Of a stretch of 64,000 bases of DNA, positions 1 through 8,480 are shown piece by piece. A program made the position numbers and the translations under genes. This DNA is from Natrinema sp. HArc-T2 (GTDB taxonomy: Archaea; Halobacteriota; Halobacteria; Halobacteriales; Natrialbaceae). The stretch spans positions 1 to 64,000 of the forward strand of contig NZ_JBGUAZ010000001.1 in NCBI RefSeq assembly GCF_041821085.1. Reading direction: 5' to 3'. Position 1 is the stretch's first letter. Every line of letters starts with the position of its first letter. Below the pieces are notes generated by a model, which was given only the letters and a program-made list of their open reading frames with translations, was not told the origin of the DNA and made no database searches.

Positions 1-64
1 TCGACCAATACGGTCATCATTCACCGATTACGGTTTGACGGCGGTTCGATTCCGCCGATTGGCA
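1..64 (+). other. rRNA operon spacer upstream of 5S
   Basis: Directly precedes the 5S rRNA, so it is the 23S-5S spacer; I see no recognisable 3-prime end of 23S in it. It contains a 6-bp hairpin (39-44 with 52-57) whose loop resembles a tRNA T-loop, but no other tRNA parts are present. Confidence 0.6.
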
Positions 65-186
65 TTACAGCGGCCACAGCGGCGAGGTGCCTCCCGTACC
101 CATCCCGAACACGGAAGATAAGCTCGCCTGCGTATCGGCAAGTACTGGAGTGGGCGACCCTCTGGGAACGTCGATTCGCCGCTTTC
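65..186 (+). rRNA. rrf: 5S ribosomal RNA
   Basis: The stretch has the conserved archaeal 5S core (CCCGTACCCATCCCGAACACGG at 92-113 region, GTACTGGAGTG at 142-152). The terminal helix is visible: AGCGGC near 69-74 pairs with GCCGCT at 178-183. The length of about 122 nt is normal for haloarchaea. The ends are estimated from the helix and are good to a few bases. A tRNA-Cys often follows the 5S in haloarchaea, but none is seen here. Confidence 0.95.
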
Positions 187-310
187 ATTCATATTATTCT
201 CACATAGCTACTGCTGTGTGGGGTTCCTTTTATCATCAAGACTGGATCGGCGCTCATCGTCGATACCAGTCGCCTCAAAACTCACCCGTCAGCGCAGCAG
301 CTGTGTCAAT
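187..310. other. Non-coding tail of rRNA operon
   Basis: AT-richer than the rest of the window. It has pyrimidine-rich runs just after the 5S that may terminate transcription, and an imperfect hairpin at about 239-272 (GACTGG paired with CCAGTC). No gene or tRNA is recognised. The non-coding stretch continues, past the palindromic element at 311-395, to 536. Confidence 0.5.
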
Positions 311-395
311 TATAGTAGCCACTGAAAGTCAGTGCACACTTGATCGCACGAGGCTGTGCGATCAGTGCGTAAACAGTTTCAGTCGTGTTACTATA
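311..395. repeat. MITE-like 85-bp palindromic element
   Basis: An imperfect inverted repeat spans the element. TATAGTA (311-317) pairs with TACTATA (389-395), ACTGAAA (321-327) with TTTCAGT (377-383), and CAC(T)TGATCGCAC with GTGCGATCAGTG around a 6-nt loop near 350-355. It has no coding capacity. The long nested pairing and defined ends are typical of small non-autonomous mobile elements, or of a strongly folded RNA. No second copy is seen in this window, so the mobile-element reading is an inference. Confidence 0.6.
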
Positions 396-536
396 GCCGT
401 GATCTCGAGCACGTAACGATCTTTCGCGTTGGCGGGTTTCCAGTAGTGTGACTTCGTGTTCAGTACAGCAACTGCAGCCTGACCCATGTTGACGCCCGAT
501 GCAGGGATGTGAGCCGTCACAGAGGTAGCTACGATC

Positions 537-812
537 TCAATCGTTGAGATACTGCTGTTCCCATTCCCGACGCTCCTCGATGGCTTGTCGACCGTGATCG
601 CTGATCTCGTAGTAGTTGGTCCGCCGATCGAGCTGTCCCTTCTCGACGAGTTCCTTATTGACGAGGGTGTCGAGATTTGGATATAATCGACCGTGGTTGA
701 TTTCACTGCTGTAGTATGTTTCAATCTCGTCCTTTACGTCCTGACCGGACGGCTGATCGGCCCCTGCAATTACGTAGAGTAGGTCTCGTTGAAACCCTGT
801 CAGATCGTCCAT
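537..812 (-). CDS. PadR family transcriptional regulator
   Basis: A 91-residue winged-helix protein. The sequence runs DLTGFQRDLLYVIAG (helix 1), then GRLYPNLDTLVNKELVEKG (recognition helix and start of wing), then RTNYYEISDHGRQAI (wing hairpin), which is the PadR N-terminal fold. The start at 812 was chosen because homologous small haloarchaeal PadR proteins begin MDDLTxFQRD; the frame stays open for 23 more upstream codons. It lies alone between the rRNA operon and cspA, and its target is unknown. Confidence 0.85.
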   Translation of the reverse strand: MDDLTGFQRDLLYVIAGADQPSGQDVKDEIETYYSSEINHGRLYPNLDTLVNKELVEKGQLDRRTNYYEISDHGRQAIEERREWEQQYLND

Positions 813-1187
813 TGTGTCCTCGAGTGGACGAACGGGAACCCGGCTATTTGTTATCGATTTCGTATCAACTGTTCCGCACACGTTTCGCGGAGCGAACTAT
901 GGCGTTCGTATTCATCACACCCATTTCAGTTAGTAACAACGAGTTAAACCCGGTTCCATACTTGTAGCGACTGTTCAGTATCAGATATAGACGGGACGTA
1001 GAGACTATCTACAGTAGCGAACGATAAGCGTACAACGGCACGAGTAGTGACTACTTGAGTCGAGTCCCGTGACTGGTGCTTACGCAGTCATCGCGAACGC
1101 ACTTGGTAGCGGCTGCTAGCCGTCTCGTAGTGCGCGAAAGAACGATAGTCGACTGTGAAAACCCGTTACCGAACGCAAGAAGCCGTA
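813..1187. other. Intergenic region, promoter of padR-like gene
   Basis: No gene is seen. It holds the upstream region of the PadR-type gene (AT-rich stretch near 845-862 on the minus strand) and the 3-prime flank of the cold-shock gene. A small hairpin lies near 1110-1125 (CGGCT/AGCCG) and short palindromes near 1043-1065; either could end the cold-shock transcript. Confidence 0.4.
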
Positions 1188-1382
1188 TTACAGGCGGGTG
1201 ACGTTGGTGGCGCGGGGGCCCTTGGGGGCCTGTTCGATGTCGAATTCGATCTCTGTGCCTTCTTCGAGGTCCGGACCGCCAACGTCTTCCATGTGGAAGA
1301 AAACGTCATCGTCCGCGTCGTCCGTCGAAATGAAACCGTAGCCGCCTGTGTCGTTGAAGAAATCAACGTTTCCTTTCGCCAT
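1188..1382 (-). CDS. cspA: Cold-shock domain protein CspA
   Basis: A 64-residue single cold-shock domain. RNP1-like motif GGYGFIS (residues 13-19) and RNP2-like VFFHMEDV (residues 27-34) are both present, followed by the usual EGTEIEFDIEQ and ATNVTRL ending. Known family role: single-stranded nucleic acid binding and RNA chaperoning. The start at 1382 gives the standard MAKGNVDFFND N-terminus; the 31 upstream in-frame codons do not look like protein. Its 5-prime leader is AT-rich and may matter for cold induction, as in other csp genes (inference). Confidence 0.95.
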   Translation of the reverse strand: MAKGNVDFFNDTGGYGFISTDDADDDVFFHMEDVGGPDLEEGTEIEFDIEQAPKGPRATNVTRL

Positions 1383-1786
1383 TGCAATTCGAAAGAGTCC
1401 CCCGACACGTATAACAGTTCTGTTATGGAGTACATGTAGAAACAAAAATAATAGCTTCCTGTATCCAACGATCACGGGGCGAGTATCGAAGAAACAGCGG
1501 ATTCAACTGTTCTCACTCTTCGATATAATCGTCACTCGAGAAACCGACGTGTCGACCACCCGAGGCGGCGCGGAATCCGTCGTACTGCTGGATGCGAGTA
1601 GTCGTTTGGAGATGAAAGCCAGCGAGCAGAGGCCAGTTCAGTCGGTTTCGTCCGAGAGCGAATCAGGTGATCGTCCAGAAACGGTCTCGAGTCGGTCGTG
1701 ATTGATTTGAGCAGAACTCGGACCGTTACTCGAGCAGGTCGCTTCGGAATGGCACCGCTTAGGTGGATCCACTGGATATCTCCGGT
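1383..1786. other. Intergenic region between cspA and preQ0 transporter
   Basis: Contains the AT-rich leader and promoter of cspA (about 1383-1470, minus strand). The remainder shows an open frame on the minus strand ending near 1515 without a usable start codon. I see no supported gene here. Confidence 0.4.
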
Positions 1787-2509
1787 ATGACCCAGGCACG
1801 GACCCAGAGAGTGCCGACGATCGCGCAGGTGGCCTTGATCGGACTGTTCGTAACGGCGCTCGTGACTGCGCAGGTGACCGCATCGAAGGTACTGGCGTTC
1901 GAACTCCCCGTCTCGCTCCCAGTGACGGGGTCCCAACTCGTGTTGCCTGGTGCGGCACTCGCGTACGCGTTGACGTTTCTCGCGAGCGACTGCTATACCG
2001 AGCTGTACGGTCGGCGTGCGGGCCAGATCGTGGTCAACGTTGGGTTCGGTCTGAATTTTATCGTGCTCGCGCTCGTCTGGTCGACGATCGCTGCGCCGGC
2101 AGCCAACTCGAGCAGCGCTAGCCAGTTCGCGACGGTTCTCGGCGCGTCGACAAACATCGTCCTCGGCAGTCTGCTCGCGTACATCGTCAGCCAGAACTGG
2201 GACGTGATCGTCTTTCATCGGATTCGGGAGTACACCGGTGCCGAAATGCTCTGGCTTCGCAACATCGCGTCGACGGCGAGCAGCCAGGCGATCGATACCG
2301 TCATCTTCGTGTCGGTCGCGTTCGCCATCGCACCGGCGATTCTCGGCGTCGGTGCCGTGCTCCCCACCGATGTCTTGCTCTCGTTGATGGTGGGACAGTA
2401 CCTGCTGAAGTTCCTGATTGCCCTCCTCGATACACCGGTCGTCTACGCGATCGTCTCGATCGTGCGCTCGCGCGAGGGGCTGGTCGCTGACGACATGCAG
2501 TCCGTCTGA
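1787..2509 (+). CDS. VUT/YhhQ family queuosine-precursor (preQ0) transporter
   Basis: A 240-residue membrane protein with about six hydrophobic segments. It contains family features such as VTASKVLAFELP near residue 30, LASDCYTELYGRR near residue 65, and a helix ending in KFLIALLDTPVVYAIV near the C-terminus. In the family the substrate is a 7-deazaguanine; in archaea it would feed archaeosine synthesis in tRNA (established for the family, inferred here). The ATG at 1787 was preferred over an in-frame start 8 codons upstream because it gives the usual short N-terminal extension. Confidence 0.85.
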   Translation: MTQARTQRVPTIAQVALIGLFVTALVTAQVTASKVLAFELPVSLPVTGSQLVLPGAALAYALTFLASDCYTELYGRRAGQIVVNVGFGLNFIVLALVWSTIAAPAANSSSASQFATVLGASTNIVLGSLLAYIVSQNWDVIVFHRIREYTGAEMLWLRNIASTASSQAIDTVIFVSVAFAIAPAILGVGAVLPTDVLLSLMVGQYLLKFLIALLDTPVVYAIVSIVRSREGLVADDMQSV

Positions 2510-2582
2510 GTCGCTGGTGGCCACGATTGCGGTGGGTCCTCCGAACGGAGAGCGTTTAGTAGCTCCCTCGAGAGCCATACCT

Positions 2583-3680
2583 ATGGACGAACGCGTACGC
2601 GAACACGCCGCGGTATTGGTCGACTGGAGCGCTCGTATCGAGGCGGGTGATAACGTCGTCCTATCGGTCGGCCCGGACGCTCACGAACTGGCGGTCGCCG
2701 TCGCAGAAGAACTCGGCTCCCGTGGGGCGAACCTGCTCGCGACCTATCGTTCAGGCGAGATTACGCGGGCCTATCTCCAGGCTCACGACGGCGACTTCGA
2801 TGCGAATCCGGCCCACGAACTCGCGCTGCTCGAGAACACCGATGTCTACCTCTCGCTTGGCGGCGGTCGAAACACGAGCGCAACGGCCGACGTTTCCGGT
2901 GACCAGCGGCAGGCGTACAACGACGCTCGACGTGAGATTCGCGAGGCGCGACTGGGTACCCGCTGGGTGTCGACGGTTCATCCGACGCGGTCGCTCGCAC
3001 AGCAAGCGAACATGGCCTACGAGGAGTACCGAGATTTCGCTTACAATGCGATCCTTCGGGACTGGGAGTCGCTTGCCGAGGAGATGGCCCAGCTCAAGAC
3101 CCTCCTCGATGACGGCGATGTGGTCCGACTCGTCTCGGAGGGGACCGACCTGACCATGCGAATCGACGATCGCACGGCGGTCAACAGTGCTGCCTCGGTT
3201 GCGTACGACTCGCATAACCTGCCAAGCGGTGAGGTCTTTACGGCACCTGCCGGGACCGAGGGGACGGTCACGTTCGACGTGCCGATGACCCTTCGAGGGG
3301 AGCCCGTCCGGAACGTCCGCCTCGAGTTCGCTGACGGCGAGGTCGTCGACTACGATGCCGATCAGGGCGCAGCCGTCATCGGCGACATTCTCGAGACGGA
3401 CGAGGGCGCACGGCGACTGGGCGAACTCGGGATCGGCATGAACCGTGGGATCGACCGCTACACGGACAACATCCTCTTCGACGAGAAGATGGACGATACT
3501 GTCCACCTCGCGCTCGGTCGGGCCTACGACGCTTGTCTCCCCACCGGCGAGTCCGGCAACGACTCGGCGGTCCACGTCGACCTGATCACCGACGTCAGCG
3601 AGGACTCCCGCCTCGAGATCGACGGAACAGTGATCCAGCGCAACGGTGCGTTCCGGTTCGAGCCAGGATTCGACGGCTGA
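2583..3680 (+). CDS. M29 family aminopeptidase (AmpS-like)
   Basis: A 365-residue cytoplasmic metallo-aminopeptidase, the normal family length. C-terminal metal-binding features are visible: EKMDDTVHLALGRAY supplies Glu, His and Tyr, and HVDLITD supplies the last His-Asp pair. The N-terminal half has the family fold including LSVGPDAHELAVAVAEE. The start at 2583 gives MDERVREHAAVLVDW, as in homologues; the frame is open upstream but that part reads as non-protein. Likely role: removing N-terminal residues from peptides during protein turnover. Confidence 0.9.
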   Translation: MDERVREHAAVLVDWSARIEAGDNVVLSVGPDAHELAVAVAEELGSRGANLLATYRSGEITRAYLQAHDGDFDANPAHELALLENTDVYLSLGGGRNTSATADVSGDQRQAYNDARREIREARLGTRWVSTVHPTRSLAQQANMAYEEYRDFAYNAILRDWESLAEEMAQLKTLLDDGDVVRLVSEGTDLTMRIDDRTAVNSAASVAYDSHNLPSGEVFTAPAGTEGTVTFDVPMTLRGEPVRNVRLEFADGEVVDYDADQGAAVIGDILETDEGARRLGELGIGMNRGIDRYTDNILFDEKMDDTVHLALGRAYDACLPTGESGNDSAVHVDLITDVSEDSRLEIDGTVIQRNGAFRFEPGFDG

Positions 3681-4095
3681 ACGGTCCATTTTATGCGGAG
3701 AGCGGCGTGCTCTCGGTGTCTTGGTGCTCGAGTGGCCGTGCCACTGCTGGATGACACAGAGGACACCGACTGCACGCAGGATGTGTTTGTTCCCTCACGG
3801 GCTCTGTATCCGACAGTATTAGCTGCTTACGAGAGAGCGGCTGTTCGCTGTCGAACGGAAATAACAGCATACCAATATCGAGACAGCCCCTCATACTGAG
3901 TCCCCGCCCTGCCGGTGGCGGAGAATAATCGGCTGGCTCTGTCATCGATCTGTGGTTGTCTCTTGCCCTGCCGGGCGGACGCCTGCCGTCGACACCTCGG
4001 TGATCGGCGTCTCGTTCCCAGTGTAGGCGGATGCCGGTCTCGACGATGGTCGGCGGTTCCGTCACGTTCTCGAGTCTCGAGGCCCAACGACGACT
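3681..4095. other. Intergenic region with weak ORF and half-repeat
   Basis: No firm gene. GTATCCGACAGTAT near 3807-3820 is the reverse of the ATACTGTCGGAtA end seen in the palindrome family at 18161, so this may be a decayed half copy. On the minus strand a 67-codon frame (3691-3894) contains a CxxCxxCH cluster, but nothing else supports it as a gene. Confidence 0.35.
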
Positions 4096-4710
4096 ATGCG
4101 CGATCACCTCCGGGCCGGCGTTGCGATCTTCAACGACGGCTACTACCACGCCGCCCACGACGCCTGGGAGGATCACTGGCTCGACCTCGAGGCCGGTAGC
4201 GACGACGAACGCCTGCTGCATGGCCTCATCCAGTACAGCGGCGCGGTGGTCCACGCTCGCGAGCGAAACTGGACGGGTGCCGTTGGCCTCGCCGAGAGCG
4301 CCCAGACGTATCTCGCGCCGTTGCCTGCCGACTACCGCGAGTTAGCCCTCGAGCCGGTCCGATCGTCCCTCACAGGTCTCGCGACCGATCCCGAACTCAT
4401 CGAACGGCAGTCACCGATACAGATCGAACACGAGGGAACTGCCCCGACGCTATCCGACCTCGACATCGGGCCGACGACGATCGCGGCGGTCGTCTTCGCC
4501 GAGGTGTTCGGCTATGACGAGGAACCGATCGAACAGGCGCGAGCGTACGCGCAGCGGGATCTCGAGGCCGGTGACGACGCCAGCCAGTTCATTACATTGC
4601 TGTTCGATTTCGTTCGCGAGGACGAGCATCGGGGGATCGTTTTCCAGCGGCTCAAAGAACACGTCGACCGGAGACAGGCTCGCGAGAAAGACGTTGAAGG
4701 GTTATTCTAA
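4096..4710 (+). CDS. DUF309 domain protein
   Basis: A 204-residue soluble protein. The N-terminal part has the DUF309 signature: FNDGYYHAAHDAWEDHWLD (residues 12-30) and the LLHGLIQYSGAVVHARERNWTGA helix pair. The family is helical with conserved His/Glu residues and no settled biochemical function. The C-terminal 90 residues are a lineage-specific acidic helical region. It converges with the Azf gene (36 nt apart). Confidence 0.85.
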   Translation: MRDHLRAGVAIFNDGYYHAAHDAWEDHWLDLEAGSDDERLLHGLIQYSGAVVHARERNWTGAVGLAESAQTYLAPLPADYRELALEPVRSSLTGLATDPELIERQSPIQIEHEGTAPTLSDLDIGPTTIAAVVFAEVFGYDEEPIEQARAYAQRDLEAGDDASQFITLLFDFVREDEHRGIVFQRLKEHVDRRQAREKDVEGLF

Positions 4711-4746
4711 TCGAACGACGGAGGCGGGTGCGAGCGTCGGCTCCGT

Positions 4747-5520
4747 TCAGGCGTCGGGCTCGAGGACCCGATCCTCGCCGTCGTAGTGGGCGGAGTTGTC
4801 CTGGGGGTCGTAGTCGAGCACCTCACGGGCACGATCGATCGAGTAGTACTTGCGGTCGTTATCCGAAATGCCGTAGACGATCTCGTAGTCGTAGTCGGCC
4901 CGGATACAGCGGTCGAACAGGTGTGCACAGTCCCGGTAGGAGAGCCACATCGCTTGTCCGCGCTCGTAATCGATCGGTGGGTGGCCCTCGGTGAGATTAC
5001 CGATGCGAACGCAGACGACAGAGAGGTCGTGTTCGTCGTGGTAGTAGCGACCGAGGGTTTCGCCGGCGGCTTTCGAGACGCCATAGAGGTTGCTCGGTCG
5101 CGGGAGTTCGGTCCCATCGAGGAGGTAATCGTCGTGGGCCCGGTACATCTCGGGCGTGCGCTCGTCGGTCTCGTAGTTGCCGACGGCGTGGTTCGACGAG
5201 GCGAACGCGACCTTCTCAACGCCGGCTTCGACGGCTGCCTCGAAGACCGTCTGGGTGCCGCCGATGTTGTTGGTCAGGACGCTGTTCCACGGCGCTTCCG
5301 GTCGCGGATCGCCTGCGAGGTGGATCACGACGTCGATACCTTCCATTGCCTCGCGGACGGCCTCGTCGTCAGTGATATCCGCGACGACGAACTCGCCCGG
5401 CTGGTCGCCCGTCGGTGGATCGCGATCCAGCAACCGCCACTCGTAGTCATCCGACAGGCCGCCGAGGATGGCCGTTCCGACCCGCCCCGCAGCCCCCGTG
5501 AGCAGGACTGACTGTGCCAT
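4747..5520 (-). CDS. azf: NAD-dependent glucose-6-phosphate dehydrogenase Azf
   Basis: A 257-residue extended short-chain dehydrogenase. It has the nucleotide-binding loop TGAAGRVG (residues 8-15) and catalytic Tyr146 and Lys150 in LYGVSKAAGE. Stretches such as GDPRPEAPW, FASSNHAVG and YGISDNDRKYYSIDRA match what I recall of the Haloferax volcanii enzyme that opens the haloarchaeal oxidative pentose phosphate pathway. The start at 5520 puts the Rossmann loop at residue 8. A less specific alternative is a uronate-dehydrogenase-like epimerase, which is the parent family. Confidence 0.85.
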   Translation of the reverse strand: MAQSVLLTGAAGRVGTAILGGLSDDYEWRLLDRDPPTGDQPGEFVVADITDDEAVREAMEGIDVVIHLAGDPRPEAPWNSVLTNNIGGTQTVFEAAVEAGVEKVAFASSNHAVGNYETDERTPEMYRAHDDYLLDGTELPRPSNLYGVSKAAGETLGRYYHDEHDLSVVCVRIGNLTEGHPPIDYERGQAMWLSYRDCAHLFDRCIRADYDYEIVYGISDNDRKYYSIDRAREVLDYDPQDNSAHYDGEDRVLEPDA

Positions 5521-5673
5521 TCGTTCGGTGTGAGGGTCAGCGTCGATAAGTACCATGCGATTCGGCCCCAGCGCGGTCGATGGTGGCACGCGTCTCCCCG
5601 TTCGCAGCGACGGCGCTCGATCCGGCTCGCTCGCATCGCAATCCCCTTCCCGACCGCACGCGAGGGCCTGTAC

Positions 5674-6045
5674 ATGCCCACAGACACAACACCGACTGAC
5701 GCGGAAGCTGCCTGCTTCGAGGCCGGCATCAAGTTCGGCTCACTGTACCACCAGTTCGCCGGCACACCTGTTTCACCGGACAGCGCCGCGAGTCTCGAGT
5801 CAGCAATGGAAGAATCGATCGAAAACCAGCCCCATTGCACCGCAGTGACCGTCGACGTGCTTGTCGACGAGCTCGAGGCCGAACTCGCCGACGCGACGGC
5901 CGACTACACCGAACTCACCGGTCGCTTTCTCGAGGTCGAAATCGTCGTCGACTACGAGGGCTGTGAGATCGTCACCCGGATGGAAATGGAAGACGGCTAT
6001 CCCTTGATGCGCCTCGAATCGGTCCGCGACGAGGGGTCCGACTGA
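5674..6045 (+). CDS. mptD: Archaeal dihydroneopterin aldolase MptD-like
   Basis: A 123-residue protein of the archaeal MptD type, which splits 7,8-dihydroneopterin to 6-hydroxymethyl-dihydropterin in pterin/folate synthesis (family knowledge). The first half carries EAGIKFGSLYHQFAGTPV, typical of the family, and the C-terminal half reads FLEVEIVVDYEGCEIVTRMEM. The start at 5674 was chosen because the family begins just before this motif; 48 upstream in-frame codons read as low-quality sequence. It is divergent from azf and converges on the Nudix gene. Confidence 0.8.
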   Translation: MPTDTTPTDAEAACFEAGIKFGSLYHQFAGTPVSPDSAASLESAMEESIENQPHCTAVTVDVLVDELEAELADATADYTELTGRFLEVEIVVDYEGCEIVTRMEMEDGYPLMRLESVRDEGSD

Positions 6046-6054
6046 CACCGCGAC

Positions 6055-6645
6055 TCAGACGCTCGAGCGGTCGACTTTTTCGGGTGCTTCAAACGCCGTC
6101 GCGAGCTCGAGCAGTTGCACTAGAATCCGACCGGTCGCGCCCCAGACGGTGTAGCCGTCGACGTGGAAGTAGTGGATGACGATGTCGCCGTAGTAGGGGT
6201 GCGAGCGACGTTCGTACTCGTAATTCTCGGGATCGAGCAATCCCGACAGCGGGAGAACGACGATCTCGGCGACCTCGTTGTCGTCGCGGACGTACTCGCG
6301 GTCTGGGACGTTGGCGACGAAGGGCGTGACAGCGTACTCGGTGACCGTCCGGATGTCGTCGAGTTGGCCGACGACCTCGGCCTCGCTGTGCTCGAGGCCG
6401 ATCTCCTCGTTTGCCTCCCGGAGTGCGGTCTCGAGGATCGTCGCGTCCTCCGGTTCGGCGCCGCCACCGGGAAAGCTCATTTGGCCGGGATGCTCGCCGA
6501 GGTGGTCAGCTCGCCGGGTAAACAGCAGGTGGTCCTCGCCGTCGCGGTCGACGATCGGCGCGAGGACCGCCGCGTCGTACTCTTGATCGTCGATCTCGGT
6601 GGCCTCGTAGGCCGCAACCGGCTCGAGGGTCAGTCTCGTCGTCAT
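6055..6645 (-). CDS. Nudix CoA pyrophosphatase
   Basis: A 196-residue Nudix hydrolase. The Nudix box is GGGAEPEDATILETALREANEEIGL, around residues 80-104, with the upstream extension LLFTRRADHLGEHPGQMSFPGG typical of the CoA-diphosphatase subgroup (UPF0035). It likely cleaves CoA or related nucleoside diphosphates to 4-phosphopantetheine and 3,5-ADP. The start at 6645 overlaps the stop of the upstream DUF7109 gene by four bases (ATGA), so the two are probably cotranscribed. Confidence 0.9.
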   Translation of the reverse strand: MTTRLTLEPVAAYEATEIDDQEYDAAVLAPIVDRDGEDHLLFTRRADHLGEHPGQMSFPGGGAEPEDATILETALREANEEIGLEHSEAEVVGQLDDIRTVTEYAVTPFVANVPDREYVRDDNEVAEIVVLPLSGLLDPENYEYERRSHPYYGDIVIHYFHVDGYTVWGATGRILVQLLELATAFEAPEKVDRSSV

Positions 6646-7139
6646 TCCTCGAGGGCGTCCTCCAGTCGCGTCCGTTCGTCCGTGAGATCGACCGGGGCCC
6701 ACGCTTCGAGATCGTAGCTGATATCGAGGAGCGTTCGGAGCCGGTCGTCGTCGCTCGCTGTGATGGCTTCGTCGACGGCGTCGCTGAATCGTTCGCTCGC
6801 CGCCTCGCCGAGTTGCTCGCGATCGGGGTGTCGTCGGTCGACATCGAGGATGTGGGGAACGTCTTCTGCGTGCTCCGGAACGGCGGGAAAGGCCGTCGGC
6901 CCCGGAACTAGCAGCCCCTCGTCTGCAGCCGTCGCCCCGTCGTCTTCATTTGCGGGGTCGTATCGAACGAGCGCGAACGACGCGAGTGCCTCGTCGATCG
7001 CGGTTGCGAGGGCTGCGTCGTCGACTGCCTGCCCGTCAGCACGGTAGGCGGCCTCGTCGAGCGCCCGCGCTAACTCCGCGCGGGTCAACCCCCCGAAGAG
7101 GTCGACCACGCCGGCCAGTTCGTCGGCGGTCGCGTCCAT
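6642..7139 (-). CDS. Haloarchaeal DUF7109-like protein
   Basis: A 165-residue, strongly acidic, mostly helical protein that I recognise only as a haloarchaeal conserved family (DUF7109 from memory). There is no membrane segment or catalytic motif. The N-terminus MDATADELAGVVDLFGGLTRAEL repeats a helical pattern. It overlaps the Nudix CoA hydrolase start by four bases and follows the glycosyltransferase by 26 nt on the same strand, suggesting a three-gene unit. The function is unknown. Confidence 0.75.
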   Translation of the reverse strand: MDATADELAGVVDLFGGLTRAELARALDEAAYRADGQAVDDAALATAIDEALASFALVRYDPANEDDGATAADEGLLVPGPTAFPAVPEHAEDVPHILDVDRRHPDREQLGEAASERFSDAVDEAITASDDDRLRTLLDISYDLEAWAPVDLTDERTRLEDALEE

Positions 7140-7165
7140 ACGCAGCCTAACGGCGGGTGTCGGGA

Positions 7166-8323
7166 TTAGTCTTGTGAGCGCGACTCAGCGTTGTGGTGTC
7201 GCCACGGTTGCGCCGCCGCGAGCACGTCCGCGGGCTCGAACGGCGCGTCGACCCATCGCGGGAGGCGCATGTCGGTGTCGGTGTCGGCTCTGGGTGGCAC
7301 GATCGACTCAGCGTAGCGTGTCACCTGTGCTCGCTCGCTGGCGGAATCGTACTCGAGGCCGTTGAACGCCGCGTCGACACGGTACTGATCGATCAGCGTC
7401 GTCCCGGCGGCCCGATAACGCTCGGGCAGCGTCTCGTAGTCGGGGACGACGCCGTGGTCTTCGAGCACGCACAGGAGCGCGGCGGCAACCTCGCGGCTCA
7501 TTCCCTCGAGGCCGGCCTCGCCGTCGACCGCCCGGTGGTCGTGTTCGTGACGACCGAGGTCGACCTGTGCTGTCCCGCTGAAGCCAGCGTGTTCGTAGGC
7601 GTCACCGAGCGTGCCGACCTCGAGGCCCCACGTCCGCGGCGGCTGCAGCCGACGCGCGAGATCGGCGGTCGCGGCGAACTCGCCGGCCAGTGCGTACCGG
7701 AACGCCCCGAGGTAGTCGACGATCGGGGCGTCGTGAGCGTCCGCGAGCGCTCGAAGCAGCGGTTCGTAAAACAGGCGAAACAGCCGACCGTAGAGTCGGC
7801 CACGCTCGACGCGGGCGTAGTAGCCCTTCGCGAACTCGAAATCCATCGTCAACGGCGCGAGCAGCCGCTGGACGTGGTCGGCCTCGTAGCTTTTGGCGTC
7901 GGCGTCGTGGACGACGACGGCGTCGGCAGCCGCGGCAGCCGGTCCGAGCGCAAGCCAGACGTCTCGTCCTTTCCCCCAGTCGCCGGCCAAGCCGGCGTCA
8001 GCGAGCAACGTATCCACGCCGGGTGCGTTACACCAGAGGACCTGCGTCGGCAGCTCGAAGGTGGCGAGCCAGTCACGAAACGACCCGATCTGCGCTCGCT
8101 CGGCGCGGACGGGAACGAAGACGGTCGCTGGTGCAGGCTCGAGGCGCTCGAGTTCCTCGAGGACGCGTTCGGCAGCAGGGCTCTCGTACTCGCGGGCGGT
8201 CATCGGGACGACGACGACCGTCTCGGTGACCGCGGCGACAACGTCGCGGGCGAGGTCGCTGTCCATTCTGTTGCCCTCGCCGAACTCGTGGAGCGTCGCG
8301 ATTCGCTCCTGACGGTACTCCAT
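7166..8323 (-). CDS. GT81-like glycosyltransferase
   Basis: A 385-residue soluble GT-A glycosyltransferase. The DxD-type motif HDADAKSYE (Asp140, Asp142) is followed by LLAPLTMDFEFAKGYYAR, the arrangement found in glucosyl- and mannosyl-3-phosphoglycerate synthases. That family makes precursors of the compatible solutes glucosylglycerate or mannosylglycerate; the donor and acceptor here cannot be read from sequence. The start at 8323 (MEYRQERIATLHEFG) matches the conserved N-terminus; an open extension of 21 codons was discarded. Confidence 0.8.
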   Translation of the reverse strand: MEYRQERIATLHEFGEGNRMDSDLARDVVAAVTETVVVVPMTAREYESPAAERVLEELERLEPAPATVFVPVRAERAQIGSFRDWLATFELPTQVLWCNAPGVDTLLADAGLAGDWGKGRDVWLALGPAAAAADAVVVHDADAKSYEADHVQRLLAPLTMDFEFAKGYYARVERGRLYGRLFRLFYEPLLRALADAHDAPIVDYLGAFRYALAGEFAATADLARRLQPPRTWGLEVGTLGDAYEHAGFSGTAQVDLGRHEHDHRAVDGEAGLEGMSREVAAALLCVLEDHGVVPDYETLPERYRAAGTTLIDQYRVDAAFNGLEYDSASERAQVTRYAESIVPPRADTDTDMRLPRWVDAPFEPADVLAAAQPWRHHNAESRSQD

Positions 8324-8480
8324 CGATGGGTTGTTCGCGCGGACCGATAAAACGGCCACGACTCCGGCCAGATAGCGCGGCTGCAAGCGGACGGTGACGA
8401 CTCGATCCCGTCTCCGTCGGTCGACTCGACATCGGAAAAAGCACCGGTCTTTTTCTATCCGTCCTGCTTACAGTCAGAGC

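Noticed and set aside
36-60. T-arm-like hairpin before the 5S rRNA
   Set aside because: Only one stem of a tRNA; more likely a spacer hairpin.
1532-2578. Long minus-strand open frame opposite the preQ0 transporter
   Set aside because: Arg/Asp/His-rich low-quality translation, a mirror of the transporter gene on the plus strand.
2751-3689. Minus-strand open frame opposite the aminopeptidase
   Set aside because: Mirror of the plus-strand M29 gene; no start signal and no recognisable domain.
7193-8350. Plus-strand open frame opposite the glycosyltransferase
   Set aside because: Mirror frame; the minus strand has a conserved GT-A motif and normal composition.
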